From: Kiritimatiellales bacterium
GTDB lineage: Bacteria; Verrucomicrobiota; Kiritimatiellia; Kiritimatiellales; Pontiellaceae
Direction of reading: 5' to 3'
Length of the DNA stretch: 5,518 nucleotides
NCBI GenBank assembly: GCA_013042165.1
Contig: JABDQT010000086.1
Span: 1 to 5,518, forward strand
Shown: piece by piece, positions 1 to 5,518 of the stretch
Layout: every line of letters begins with the position of its first letter
Position numbering within the stretch: position 1 is the first letter of the stretch
Notes under the pieces: generated by a model
Databases searched by the model: none
What the model was told of the DNA's origin: nothing
Seen by the model: the letters and a program-made list of their open reading frames with translations, nothing else
Translations under genes and position numbers: made by a program

Positions 1-1
1 C

Positions 2-35
2 AATGGAGCCCCTCGAGTAAACCCGCGGCTCCATT
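2..35. repeat. Perfect 9-bp inverted repeat
   Basis: AATGGAGCC (2-10) pairs exactly with GGCTCCATT (27-35) around a 16-nt loop that contains CTCGAG. On the plus strand the stem runs into only three T, so terminator function is weak at best. It may be one end of a repeat element or a hairpin downstream of the sulfatase. Confidence 0.6.
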
Positions 36-73
36 TAACATGACCCGCCTTCGCCAAAGGCTACGGCGTGGTT

Positions 74-115
74 CATCCGCCCGTCGTGAAGGGTGACATC
101 ACGTCGTAGCGGATG
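74..115. repeat. Imperfect 42-nt hairpin
   Basis: CATCCGC (74-80) pairs with GCGGATG (109-115), and inside it CGTGA (85-89) pairs with TCACG (99-103). A small internal loop separates the two helices and a 9-nt apical loop remains. The outer arm sequence recurs near 199-208, which suggests a shared repeat unit. Confidence 0.5.
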
Positions 116-169
116 ATGGGCATTTGCCGCTTCGCTACTGTCGTTTTACACCAGCCCCACTTCGTGTCT

Positions 170-187
170 CCCCGCATAAATGCGGGG
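170..187. repeat. GC-rich perfect palindrome (8-bp arms)
   Basis: CCCCGCAT (170-177) and ATGCGGGG (180-187) are perfectly complementary with only AA between them, so the practical loop is 4 nt on a 7-bp stem. TCTC flanks both sides (167-170 and 188-191). There is no T-run on either strand. It could form a stable 3' hairpin on the sulfatase mRNA or be part of a dispersed repeat. Confidence 0.6.
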
Positions 188-316
188 TCTCCTGCGTAGG
201 CGGATGAAACAGGGGAGCCGCTCTAGAGGAACGGCGATCTCGAAGGACCGATCCGGCTCGGGCATCAAACATCCGTTCGCACTTCGTTTCACGACATCAA
301 CCGTTCTAAAACGCCC

Positions 317-1885
317 CTAATCCAGCGGCTCCTTTTCATAATCGGTCGGATTCACCCATTTGGTTCTTTCCGGTGTAAATTCACCGGCCATAAAACGTTC
401 ATAAAAATTCCACCCATGCGGAAGGGAAAAACCATAGGTGTCGAATATCGCCCCATTACCCAGAATTCGCGGATCCTCCTGGGCTATCAGCGTTTTCTCC
501 ATCCGCTCCTTCATCTCCTTCTTCAACTGCCCGGCTTTTTCGCTGCTCGCCAGATTTTCCATACAGTCAGGATCATTGGCGATATTGAACAATTCCTCAT
601 GGACCTTGCGTTTCCCGAACGACCCCTCCCAATATTTCGTATCCTTTCCCTCGCGGCGCATGTTGAGGATGAGGGTCTTGGTCGGACTGCCGTCACAATC
701 AAGATAGCCCAGCTCCGGGTTGCCGGCCGGCCAGCGCTCGATCTCATAATTGTAAAGATAGAGGTGCTCCTTGCCGACAATGCCGCGGATTGGATAGCCG
801 GCGTTGTTGGGGCGGCTGTAGTCGTGCCGTTCCCTGCCGATCAATACAAAGTCGCGTTCGGGATTCACCTGTCCGGATTTTTCCGAATAGAAAATATCCG
901 TCAGGCTTCGGCCCGGCAGTGAATGCATGCCCGACTGTTCGAACGGGATGCCGGCCACTTCAAGAAAGGTGGGTGCAAAATCGATAAAACTGACCATGTC
1001 ATCCACCGCACGACCGGGGCTTTTGATGCCCTTCGGCCACATAACCGCCAACGGCATGTGGTTGGAATATTCATATTCCTGCGCTTTGCAGCGCGGGAAC
1101 GGCATGCCGTTGTCGGAGGTCATCAGAATGATGGTATTGTCCAGTTGCCCGCGTTTTTCCAAAGCTTGGAGCATCCCGCCGAGATGCTTGTCGGCATGCT
1201 CTATCTCGAGCCCGTAGTCGAGCATGTCGTTGCGCACGGTCTCATGGTCGGGCCAGAATGCAGGCACCCGGTCAATGTCGTTAAGCTTCTTGCCCGCCCT
1301 GACTCCACTGCCATACTCATACACTCGATGCGGTTCGATGGCACCATACCAAAAGAACCACGGTTTTTTTCCGGCGGCATCCAGGAAATCCTGGAAGTTC
1401 GCCGTATAGTCTATCGGCGACATTCCTGCAGCAAAGGGCTCGGTGGTATGCTCCGACCACGAAATGCCGATCAATTCGCGTTTTTCCCCATCGACCATTC
1501 CCGGATCACCCGGCCCCCAGCCTTTGCCGGTCTTGCCCGTAACATATCCGTTTTCCTTCAGTGCTTCGGGAAAGGTCCTGAACTTGGCCGGAAAATTGAC
1601 GACGTGGTTGGCCGCTTCCTCCAGCTGCCATGAATTGCGGCCCGTGAGGATGCTCGAGCGCGAGGGTGCGCACTTGGCATTCGGTGTGTAGGCATTGTGA
1701 AAAAGAATCCCCTCTTCCGCCAACCGGTCAAACGCCGGGGTCTCGACCCACTCGCAACCGTAGGCACTCATGTGCGCCCACGAGGCATCATCCATGATGC
1801 AAAACAATATGTTCGGCCGCTCGGCCGCACCGGCCAGCCCTGCAACCAGCATCAGCCATGCAGGAATCCATTTGATATTATTCAT
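317..1885 (-). CDS. Secreted S1-family sulfatase (heparan-N-sulfatase-like)
   Basis: This 522-residue formylglycine-dependent arylsulfatase-superfamily enzyme hydrolyses sulfate esters or N-sulfates, probably on a carbohydrate. Residues 1-21 form a signal peptide (hydrophobic core about 6-19, small residues before E22), so it acts in the periplasm or outside. Calcium-ligand Asp32-Asp33 follow the NILF strand. Cys72-Ala-Pro-Ser-Arg76 is the CxPSR signature, with Cys72 the formylglycine precursor. Residues 113-123 ([11 protein letters not shown]) form the second signature, His186 in EPHR is a likely catalytic His, and Asp258-Asn259 complete the metal site. The TSDNGMPFP segment (256-264) resembles N-sulfoglucosamine sulfohydrolase, hence the subgroup guess; the exact substrate is unknown. 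The start is supported by AAGGAG at 1895-1900, 9 nt upstream of ATG. The stop is TAG. A terminator separates it from the upstream gene, so it is probably transcribed alone. A maturase (FGE or anSME) must be encoded elsewhere. Confidence 0.95.
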   Translation of the reverse strand: MNNIKWIPAWLMLVAGLAGAAERPNILFCIMDDASWAHMSAYGCEWVETPAFDRLAEEGILFHNAYTPNAKCAPSRSSILTGRNSWQLEEAANHVVNFPAKFRTFPEALKENGYVTGKTGKGWGPGDPGMVDGEKRELIGISWSEHTTEPFAAGMSPIDYTANFQDFLDAAGKKPWFFWYGAIEPHRVYEYGSGVRAGKKLNDIDRVPAFWPDHETVRNDMLDYGLEIEHADKHLGGMLQALEKRGQLDNTIILMTSDNGMPFPRCKAQEYEYSNHMPLAVMWPKGIKSPGRAVDDMVSFIDFAPTFLEVAGIPFEQSGMHSLPGRSLTDIFYSEKSGQVNPERDFVLIGRERHDYSRPNNAGYPIRGIVGKEHLYLYNYEIERWPAGNPELGYLDCDGSPTKTLILNMRREGKDTKYWEGSFGKRKVHEELFNIANDPDCMENLASSEKAGQLKKEMKERMEKTLIAQEDPRILGNGAIFDTYGFSLPHGWNFYERFMAGEFTPERTKWVNPTDYEKEPLD

Positions 1886-2045
1886 ATGCTGTCACTCCTT
1901 CTCTTCCGCACGATAGTCAGTTTATCGCACATCGCCGGCGGGCCGGTGTCCCATACCCGAGGCAAACCGGACACGTTGCACCGGCAGCGATAAAAAATCT
2001 GATTTTAAAGCGGTATGTTTATCCGACGACAGTTTACCAGCAGAT
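1886..2045 (-). promoter_or_regulatory. Intergenic region upstream of the sulfatase, likely promoter/operator
   Basis: This gap between the terminator and the sulfatase start should contain the sulfatase promoter, although I see no convincing -35/-10 pair. Candidate regulator sites are a 13-bp palindrome AAAATCTGATTTT (1994-2006), the inverted repeat GTGTCC (1946-1951) with GGACAC (1969-1974), and direct repeats of GTTTATC (1920-1926 and 2017-2023) and CAGTTTA (1918-1924 and 2030-2036). A ribosome binding site, AAGGAG, lies at 1895-1900. The regulatory reading is inferred from position. Confidence 0.35.
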
Positions 2046-2083
2046 AAAAAAAATCGGCAAGGCGTTTTCCGCGCCATGCCGAT
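2046..2083 (-). terminator. Rho-independent terminator after the RpiB-like gene
   Basis: Read on the minus strand, ATCGGCA (2083-2077), an A·A mismatch, then GGCG (2075-2072), a 7-nt loop, CGCC (2064-2061) and TGCCGAT (2059-2053) form an 11-bp stem. It is followed directly by a run of T (complement of the eight A at 2046-2053). It starts about 30 nt after the RpiB-like stop codon and ends the LarA/symporter/RpiB unit. The plus-strand copy lacks a T-run, so it acts in one direction. Confidence 0.9.
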
Positions 2084-2114
2084 CTCTATTTCCGCAGGGA
2101 AACAATGTGCGTGC

Positions 2115-2699
2115 CTACTTAATCGGTTGAGGCCGTACCACATTGGGGTTGAAGTCCATGGGAACTCTTTTAGCTTCCTTAAGCTCGAATCCGTTGGCTT
2201 TGTACTCTTCGTAATCAAAGCTGTCGATGTCATCATAAGCGATCTGGTGGTATTCCTTGAACAGCGGCCAGAAATCGAATCCTTCGGCAAACTCGTGCTC
2301 GAGGAAAGCTTTGGCACAGGCAACGCCCATGGCCGGCGGGATAAACCAGGAGCCCATGGAGAGCACATTGCAATTGTTGCCGGTAATCGCACGCAGTGCA
2401 GCAGGCTCACTCTCAACCATGGCGCAGTGTACATGCGGGCATTTTGCGGCGGCCAGATGGATACCCTGACCCGTACCGCAGAATACCAGTGCCCGCTCGA
2501 ATTCACCTTCCGAAATCATGGAACCAACCTTGAAACCGACGCGATGGAACATTTCATGATTGGGATCCAGCGGATCCTGAACGCCGACATCCGTCACTTC
2601 CCAGCCTTCGTGCTCCAGCTGCTTCTTAATCGCTTCCTTCAATGCGAATCCGGCCCGGTCGGAACCCATCAGCACTTTTTTATCTTTTATCATTTTCAT
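2115..2699 (-). CDS. RpiB/LacA/LacB-family sugar-phosphate isomerase homologue with altered active site
   Basis: RpiB and LacAB enzymes interconvert aldose and ketose phosphates in the cytoplasm. The protein has 194 residues from the start chosen here; the numbers below count from the upstream ATG at 2705, which gives 196. The Rossmann-like core shows GSDRAGF (14-20), FCGTGQGIHLAAAK (75-88) and NVLSMGS (113-119), matching E. coli RpiB GCDHVGF, ICGTGVGISIAANK and NVLAFGS. Cys76 matches catalytic Cys66 and Asp16 matches Asp9. However, RpiB His10 is Arg17 here, and the His99 position reads Gly109 (Asn110 if shifted by one). A C-terminal extension of about 45 residues exceeds the usual length of about 150. 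GGAGG (2708-2712) lies 2 nt before the 2705 ATG but 8 nt before the ATG at 2699, so I chose 2699. It follows the symporter by 62 bp without a terminator. The fold is clear; the reaction is uncertain and may not be on ribose 5-phosphate. Confidence 0.85.
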   Translation of the reverse strand: MKMIKDKKVLMGSDRAGFALKEAIKKQLEHEGWEVTDVGVQDPLDPNHEMFHRVGFKVGSMISEGEFERALVFCGTGQGIHLAAAKCPHVHCAMVESEPAALRAITGNNCNVLSMGSWFIPPAMGVACAKAFLEHEFAEGFDFWPLFKEYHQIAYDDIDSFDYEEYKANGFELKEAKRVPMDFNPNVVRPQPIK

Positions 2700-2707
2700 T
2701 ACCATTA

Positions 2708-2712
2708 CCTCC
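2708..2712 (-). promoter_or_regulatory. Shine-Dalgarno that decides the RpiB-like start
   Basis: GGAGG on the minus strand lies 8 nt before the ATG at 2699-2697. That is normal spacing, while the in-frame ATG at 2705-2703 is only 2 nt away and the one at 2693-2691 is 14 nt away. The middle ATG is therefore the likely start. Confidence 0.75.
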
Positions 2713-2761
2713 GTTTGCTTTTTTATATTCTTTATCTACATCCAAGTAACGCCCTGTTTTC

Positions 2762-4369
2762 TTAGAACATGCCATTGAGCACCCAGTACATTCCGATAAT
2801 AATCAGAATGATGAGGATACCGGCAAGCTTGGCCCATTTCCAGAAGGTGATGTCGACCCCTCCCGAGGCAACCTGTACATACGGCTCCTTTAGCGGTTTG
2901 ATAAACCGAATAAGATACATGATACCCATGATCAGCAACAGATTGATCCCGGCGACATGCAGCCAATGGAACTGGTGCCCGAAAAGGTTTCCGCCCTCCA
3001 CAAAACTGGCCCAGTAGTAAAATACAATTCCAATCGGAACCGCAATATAGGCGGACAACGCCGGCGCGCGCTTGGAGAGAACGCCCAGCAGGACGATCGC
3101 CAGAATCGGAATGTTGAAGAAGGCCATCAGCTTGCGCATCAGCGTGTAGAGGCCGTCGGGGGCCTTGGCAATCTGCGGAGCAATGATGACGCATATGATA
3201 ATCAGCAGGATTCCGAAAATACGGCCGGCCGTCACCACCTCGTGATCGGAAGCGTTCTTGCGGATCATCGGCTTGTAGAGGTCCATGCTGAAGAGCGCGG
3301 TCACGCTGTTAAGTCCCCCGTTAAAGGAGCTGATGATCGCACCAAACATGACCGCGGCAAAAAACCCGGTCAACCAGGGCGGCAAGATCGAGGCGACGAG
3401 CACCGGATAAGCAAAATCCTGGTGGCTGACGGCGATTTTTCCCTGCGCATTCAAATGCCAGGCAATGATGCCGGGCAGCACGAGGATGCCGACCCCGATA
3501 ATCTTCAGGAAGGCCGCCGCAAGAACACCCTTCTGACTTTCGGCAAGATTTTTCGCGCCGAAGGTACGCTGCACAATCGCCTGGTTGGTGCACCAGTAGA
3601 ACAGGTTGATGATCAACATGCCGGTAAAGAGTGTCGAGAAGGGAATATTCGCATCGGCCGCACCGACCGGATTCAGCATTTCCGGACGATTCGTTGTCAT
3701 GGTTTCCCAGGCCGCCGAAATGCTGCCATCGCCGAGCTTGAGCATGCCAAGCACCGGAATGAGGAATCCGCCGATAACCAAACCGACGCCGTATACCGCG
3801 TCGGATGTTGCCGCAGCCTTGAGCCCGCCGCAAATGGCGAAGCCGATACCGGCCAGCGCCAATGCAATCACCATGACCCAGATGGAGGCCTGCGTGCTGA
3901 TGCCCAGCGCGGTGTCAACGTGGAAAAGACTATTCATCCCGATCGCGCCAGAATAGAGCACGAACGGCAGGAAGCTGAGCGTCAGCGCCACCAGGAACAT
4001 CAGCGAGATCATGCTGCGCATGTTTTTACCGAAGCGGGCTTCCAAAAACTGCGGAATGGTTGTGATCCCGCTCTTCAGGTAGCGCGGGAGGAAGAAGAGC
4101 GCCATGGCAACCATCGCAACCGAAGCAATGGTTTCCCACGCCATCACGCAGGCGCCATGGGTGAAGGCATTTCCATTCAACCCGATCATCTGTTCCGTCG
4201 AGATATTCGTCAAAATCAGCGAAGCAGCGATCACATACCAGGTCAGACTGCGTCCTGCCAGAAAGTATCCGGAAGAACTTCCCAGATTCGTATCGCGGGT
4301 TTTCCACCACGCAATTAATGAAACCATCGTAATGAAAAGAAAAAATGTAAGAACGGCTGTTAAATCCAC
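2762..4369 (-). CDS. Sodium/solute symporter, SSS family (SGLT-like)
   Basis: This 535-residue inner-membrane carrier couples sodium entry to uptake of a small solute, probably a sugar or sugar acid. It is almost entirely hydrophobic, with about 14 membrane segments. The first is around residues 5-22 and the last around 512-531, and this length and count fit SGLT-type members. Family marks are YFLAGRSLTW (35-44), the NISTEQMIG segment (55-63) like the sugar-binding Gln region of Vibrio SglT, Trp78-Glu79 in the next helix, GGLKAAATSD (181-190), YWCTNQAIVQR (258-268) with GAKNLAESQKG after it, and Ser347-Ser348 in the presumed Na2 sodium site. The start is GTG (4369-4367), with AAGGAG at 4376-4381 spaced 6 nt away. 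It follows the LarA-like gene after a strong hairpin and precedes the RpiB-like gene, so its substrate is probably theirs. The substrate cannot be read from sequence. Confidence 0.95.
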   Translation of the reverse strand: MDLTAVLTFFLFITMVSLIAWWKTRDTNLGSSSGYFLAGRSLTWYVIAASLILTNISTEQMIGLNGNAFTHGACVMAWETIASVAMVAMALFFLPRYLKSGITTIPQFLEARFGKNMRSMISLMFLVALTLSFLPFVLYSGAIGMNSLFHVDTALGISTQASIWVMVIALALAGIGFAICGGLKAAATSDAVYGVGLVIGGFLIPVLGMLKLGDGSISAAWETMTTNRPEMLNPVGAADANIPFSTLFTGMLIINLFYWCTNQAIVQRTFGAKNLAESQKGVLAAAFLKIIGVGILVLPGIIAWHLNAQGKIAVSHQDFAYPVLVASILPPWLTGFFAAVMFGAIISSFNGGLNSVTALFSMDLYKPMIRKNASDHEVVTAGRIFGILLIIICVIIAPQIAKAPDGLYTLMRKLMAFFNIPILAIVLLGVLSKRAPALSAYIAVPIGIVFYYWASFVEGGNLFGHQFHWLHVAGINLLLIMGIMYLIRFIKPLKEPYVQVASGGVDITFWKWAKLAGILIILIIIGMYWVLNGMF

Positions 4370-4375
4370 AATGTA

Positions 4376-4381
4376 CTCCTT
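4376..4381 (-). promoter_or_regulatory. Shine-Dalgarno supporting the GTG start of the symporter
   Basis: AAGGAG on the minus strand sits 6 nt upstream of GTG at 4369-4367. No in-frame ATG lies close by, so the GTG start is well supported. Confidence 0.8.
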
Positions 4382-4391
4382 CAGTTAGCTC

Positions 4392-4439
4392 GTTTGAAGA
4401 TTGGCAGGTATCACTTCCATGATACCTGCCCGATCAAAC
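4392..4439 (-). other. Strong two-helix hairpin between the LarA-like gene and the symporter
   Basis: GGCAGGTATCA (4403-4413) pairs perfectly with TGATACCTGCC (4420-4430) over a 6-nt loop. An outer helix pairs GTTTGA (4392-4397) with TCAAAC (4434-4439) across a 5/3 internal loop, giving 17 bp in all. On the transcribed minus strand the stem is followed by CGAGCT and not by a T-run, so it is not a standard intrinsic terminator. It lies about 10 nt upstream of the symporter ribosome binding site. It may stabilise or direct processing of the polycistronic mRNA, or be a protein-binding attenuator or operator. Confidence 0.75.
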
Positions 4440-4498
4440 CTTGTTTAGAATACAGCCTGCAGTGCTAACACCTTGCCGGCTGATTGCCATGCCTGCGG

Positions 4499-5518
4499 TT
4501 AGACGTTTTCGTATACTTCGTCCTTCATCATCAGATGAACACCGGCCGTACGGAAGGTGCGCGGCAGCGCCAGAATATTCGGGCTGTCGCCGACATACTT
4601 GCCGGCATCTTTAAGTGCATCCTCGAAGGTGGCGCGGGTCTTCATGCCCATGCCGCGGGCATAACCCGGCTCATAACCGCCGACAATGTAAATAGCCGAA
4701 GTGTGCATCTCTGCAATGTGTCCGCAGGAGATCATCGAGAACGCATGGAACGGATGGTATCCGTAGTTGAAGCGATATTGATCGATGTATTCCTGATTGC
4801 GGGCGAAATATTCACCGTACTTGTTCACATCCGGAAGAACGTTGTGGTAGTCCTTCTGGAACAGCTCGTAGACCGGACGGTAGGAAGGAAATTCCTCGTC
4901 GTGGAAGTAGCCGTTGCAGATGGAAGACACGATGACCACGCAGTTGTCGGAAAGAACGCGCTTGTGCCGGATAATGTTGGCGGAGATCGCCTGCAGCATC
5001 AGCAGCGGGTTGGTTCCATGACCGTTTCCGTAGTGGAATTTCTGAGGCATACCGAACATCATCACATCGAATTTCTTCTCTGCGAACGGAACGTAGGTGC
5101 GCTTGTTCGCCACTTCGAATGATTTCGGCTGCATCTCTTTGGTATAGCCGGCATAAACCGCGATCTGACGCATCTTGGTATCGAGCACGGCATCCACAGT
5201 GAAGAACGGATTCTTCATTGTTTTTTCCATGTGCTGGCCAATGCAGTCGAACTTCTGGCGCATCTGGCTCTTGGAACTGACCGGCGTGAAGTCCGGGCGG
5301 TGCATGCAGTCCGGAACGTGGTGCGAAGAAATGCATTCCCAATTGGTGATACCGGTCGCAACATGTTTGTAGCCGCCCGAATAACCGCCGTATGGATTGC
5401 CCAGAACGTGTCCGATGGCCACGACGAGGTCGGCATCGTGAACTTCTTTGTTCATCACGACCTTGCTGCCCATTTCATCGCGTCCGAGCTCGACCAGGTT
5501 ATCCCAGTTTTCACTGTC
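4499..5518 (-). CDS. LarA-like nickel-pincer racemase/epimerase, C-terminal part (5' end outside window)
   Basis: The LarA family racemises or epimerises 2-hydroxy acids in the cytoplasm using a nickel-pincer nucleotide made by LarB, LarC and LarE, none of which is present here. The frame is open to the window edge, giving 339 visible residues; the ATG at 5473 is internal, because LarA proteins are about 420 residues and 15 further in-frame codons precede it. Numbering from the first visible residue, the segment 22-51 aligns without gaps to L. plantarum LarA (recalled from memory). Lys51 in GGYSGGYK matches cofactor-binding Lys184, and His67, 16 residues later, matches nickel ligand His200. 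The catalytic His174 position is Asn41, and the Lys298 position appears as Ser179 beside a conserved Gln176. The N-terminal part with the Arg75 and His108 equivalents is cut off. The gene leads the unit with the symporter and RpiB-like gene. The substrate is probably not lactate; a sugar acid is an inference. Confidence 0.87.
   Translation of the reverse strand, partial: DSENWDNLVELGRDEMGSKVVMNKEVHDADLVVAIGHVLGNPYGGYSGGYKHVATGITNWECISSHHVPDCMHRPDFTPVSSKSQMRQKFDCIGQHMEKTMKNPFFTVDAVLDTKMRQIAVYAGYTKEMQPKSFEVANKRTYVPFAEKKFDVMMFGMPQKFHYGNGHGTNPLLMLQAISANIIRHKRVLSDNCVVIVSSICNGYFHDEEFPSYRPVYELFQKDYHNVLPDVNKYGEYFARNQEYIDQYRFNYGYHPFHAFSMISCGHIAEMHTSAIYIVGGYEPGYARGMGMKTRATFEDALKDAGKYVGDSPNILALPRTFRTAGVHLMMKDEVYENV

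Larger units (their letters stand above)
1..316. repeat. Gene-free, palindrome-rich intergenic region (possible dispersed repeats)
   Basis: No supported gene lies in this stretch downstream of the sulfatase. It is packed with short inverted repeats: 2-10 with 27-35, 47-51 with 57-61, 74-80 with 109-115, and 170-177 with 180-187. TTCATCCGCC (72-81) recurs inverted as GGCGGATGAA (199-208), and GCGGATGA occurs again at 109-116. GCGGCTCC appears at 25-32 and 325-332 and inverted at 214-221. None of the stems is followed by a convincing T-run on either strand, so I do not call an intrinsic terminator. This density of related palindromes is typical of dispersed intergenic repeats (REP- or MITE-like), but copy number elsewhere in the genome cannot be seen here. 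Confidence 0.5.

Noticed and set aside
1..34. Possible start of another minus-strand gene at ATG 34 (reads MEPRVYSRGSI to the window edge)
   Set aside because: Only 11 codons are visible, there is no good Shine-Dalgarno, and the segment is itself part of a perfect inverted repeat, so a repeat element explains it better.
170..187. Palindrome considered as the sulfatase intrinsic terminator
   Set aside because: No T-run follows the stem on the minus strand, and it is about 130 nt beyond the stop codon.
923..1633. Open frame of 236 codons on the plus strand, opposite the sulfatase
   Set aside because: It lies entirely within the sulfatase gene on the other strand and shows no recognisable domain or ribosome binding site. 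It is a shadow of the real gene.
2703..2705. Upstream ATG as start of the RpiB-like gene
   Set aside because: The Shine-Dalgarno GGAGG ends only 2 nt before it, too close for initiation. The ATG at 2699 has normal spacing.
2957..4318. Open frame of 453 codons on the plus strand, opposite the symporter
   Set aside because: It is antisense to a clearly recognisable SSS symporter. Its translation is rich in Arg, His, Gln and Asp with no family motif, as expected from the complement of hydrophobic codons.
5471..5473. ATG at 5473 as the true start of the LarA-like gene
   Set aside because: The frame stays open for 15 more codons to the window edge, no ribosome binding site is seen, and the family's N-terminal domain would be missing.
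1..5518. CRISPR arrays, tRNA or rRNA genes, insertion-sequence transposases
   Set aside because: No regularly spaced direct repeats, no cloverleaf-like or rRNA sequence, and no transposase motifs were seen by eye on either strand.

Overview
This window holds a sulfated-carbohydrate or sugar-acid utilisation locus. All four genes lie on the minus strand, so transcription runs from high to low coordinates. Base composition is moderately GC-rich. A secreted Cys-type sulfatase next to an SGLT-like sodium symporter, an RpiB-like isomerase and a LarA-like enzyme points to the PVC group of bacteria. A sulfatase-rich Kiritimatiellota (Pontiella-like) genome is my best guess, but this is an inference from gene content and not a measured assignment.

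Layout in the direction of transcription: (1) 5518-4499, the C-terminal 339 residues of a LarA-like nickel-pincer racemase/epimerase, whose 5' end lies outside the window; (2) a 129-bp gap with a very strong two-helix hairpin directly upstream of the next ribosome binding site; (3) 4369-2762, a GTG-started SSS-family sodium/solute symporter; (4) a short gap of 62 bp; (5) about 2699-2115, an RpiB/LacA/LacB-type sugar-phosphate isomerase homologue with substituted active-site residues; (6) a clear intrinsic terminator (2046-2083) ending that unit; (7) a gap of about 160 bp likely to hold the promoter of (8) 1885-317, an exported S1 sulfatase of the heparan-N-sulfatase-like type; (9) 316 bp without a supported gene, full of palindromes that look like dispersed intergenic repeats.

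Working model (inference): the sulfatase removes sulfate from a glycan or sugar outside the cytoplasm, the symporter imports the released sugar or sugar acid with sodium, and the LarA-like and RpiB-like enzymes change its stereochemistry or carbonyl position for entry into central metabolism. LarA-like, symporter and RpiB-like genes look co-transcribed. The sulfatase appears to be a separate transcription unit.

The most interesting point is that both intracellular enzymes belong to well-studied families yet lack expected catalytic residues. The LarA homologue keeps the lysine that binds the nickel-pincer cofactor and the nickel-ligand histidine, but has Asn where lactate racemase has catalytic His174. 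The RpiB homologue keeps the catalytic Cys but lacks the two active-site His residues. Together they could form a little-described sugar-acid or sugar pathway.
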